From contig JAQXPH010000008.1 of assembly GCA_029100545.1 (NCBI GenBank), positions 1 through 53,779 of the forward strand: a stretch of 53,779 bases of DNA, given 5' to 3'. Origin of the DNA: a bacterium. GTDB lineage: Bacteria > Bacillota_I > Bacilli_A > RF39 > UBA660. Below the pieces are notes generated by a model that saw nothing but the letters and a program-made list of their open reading frames with translations, made no database searches and was not told the origin of the DNA. The position numbers and the translations under genes were made by a program. This document shows positions 53,591 through 53,779 of the stretch, one piece after another. Every line of letters begins with the position of its first letter. Positions within the stretch are counted from its first letter, which is position 1.

Positions 53591-53779
53591 CTATATTAAT
53601 TCTAAATATTTTTTCAACATTTCTATTTCTAATTTAGTAACTAACTTAACAAAATCTGTATAATTACCAGTTGTATGTGCTTTATCTAATGCTTCATAAT
53701 ATTTTAATCTTGATTCTTTCTTAATAATTACAGGATTATATCCACTATTCATTAAATCTAAATTCATAAGTAATCTTGA
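53591..53779 (-). CDS. Fic-family protein, C-terminal part (runs off window)
   Basis: 62 codons remain, ending in TAG. The first visible residues SRLLMNLDLMNSGYNPVII directly follow where the HPFxxGNGR catalytic motif must be, and KKESRLKYYEALDKAHTTGN followed by YTDFVKLV is the typical Fic/DOC ending. Fic enzymes AMPylate target proteins and often act as toxins. The N-terminal and catalytic parts are outside the window. It is the first gene of the operon seen here. Confidence 0.8.
   Translation of the reverse strand, partial: SRLLMNLDLMNSGYNPVIIKKESRLKYYEALDKAHTTGNYTDFVKLVTKLEIEMLKKYLELI

Noticed and set aside
1-53779. CRISPR array or retron
   Set aside because: No regularly spaced repeat array, Cas-like gene, reverse transcriptase or msr/msd-like inverted repeat was seen.

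Overview
The window is very AT-rich, low-GC Gram-positive-type DNA. It uses the standard bacterial code: TGG for Trp, with TAA, TAG and TGA all used as stops. It has strong AGGAGG/AGGTGAT ribosome sites, lipoproteins with canonical lipoboxes, peptidoglycan genes (mraY, uppP, a FemAB-type transferase), a CIRCE-like operator and a T-box. This fits an uncultured Firmicutes/Bacilli lineage of the gut-commensal, Mollicutes-adjacent kind. The species cannot be named from the sequence.

Layout. 1-2100: IS3 transposase tail, a lipoprotein, a short structured RNA candidate and a repeat with three AAAAACGGAAATAA copies. 2.1-9.7 kb: DUF4474/metallophosphoesterase pair, PAP2 phosphatase, a pseudogene of a surface protein, a bacterial NHEJ operon (Ku, DNA ligase, and a separate phosphoesterase-polymerase fusion), and a holin/endolysin pair. 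9.9-16.8 kb: small lipoproteins and membrane proteins, uppP, a YtxH/DUF948 envelope-stress-like cluster, trmB and a 56-codon cse60-like gene. 17.0-22.5 kb: T-box-controlled membrane protein plus leuS, then a GH31 glycosidase. 22.6-32.9 kb: envelope and lipid section with a FemAB-like protein, MraY, a P-loop-less Mur-ligase-like protein, three PlsC acyltransferases, an acyl-CoA-ligase-like enzyme, an E2-like acyltransferase, tRNA-Gly, a diacylglycerol glycosyltransferase, a DedA-like protein and a rhodanese.

32.9-44.6 kb holds a Gram-positive type IV secretion gene set: VirD4, a lysozyme-like/NlpC wall hydrolase, VirB4 encoded as two abutting genes, PrgI, a VirB6-like protein, and two VirB2-like small-pilin proteins on opposite strands. 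No relaxase, integrase or partition gene is visible, so this is either the transfer module of a larger element or a resident machine. 44.6-48.7 kb: an ABC exporter, tRNA-Trp, a roughly 480-nt highly structured noncoding stretch with its own promoter, a CorB-like membrane protein and a SleB-type hydrolase. 48.7-50.8 kb: a ClpB lacking the N domain, behind a CIRCE-like operator.

The right end is accessory. An Amidase_3-LysM gene is cut at a short inverted-repeat junction. Beyond it lies a tight minus-strand operon of Fic protein (partial at the window edge), a 206-aa HEPN-like protein and an ApeA-like HEPN protein with an RNxxxH motif. I regard this as the best candidate for an undescribed defence or toxin-antitoxin system here. 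The T4SS gene set and the large RNA are the next most interesting parts.
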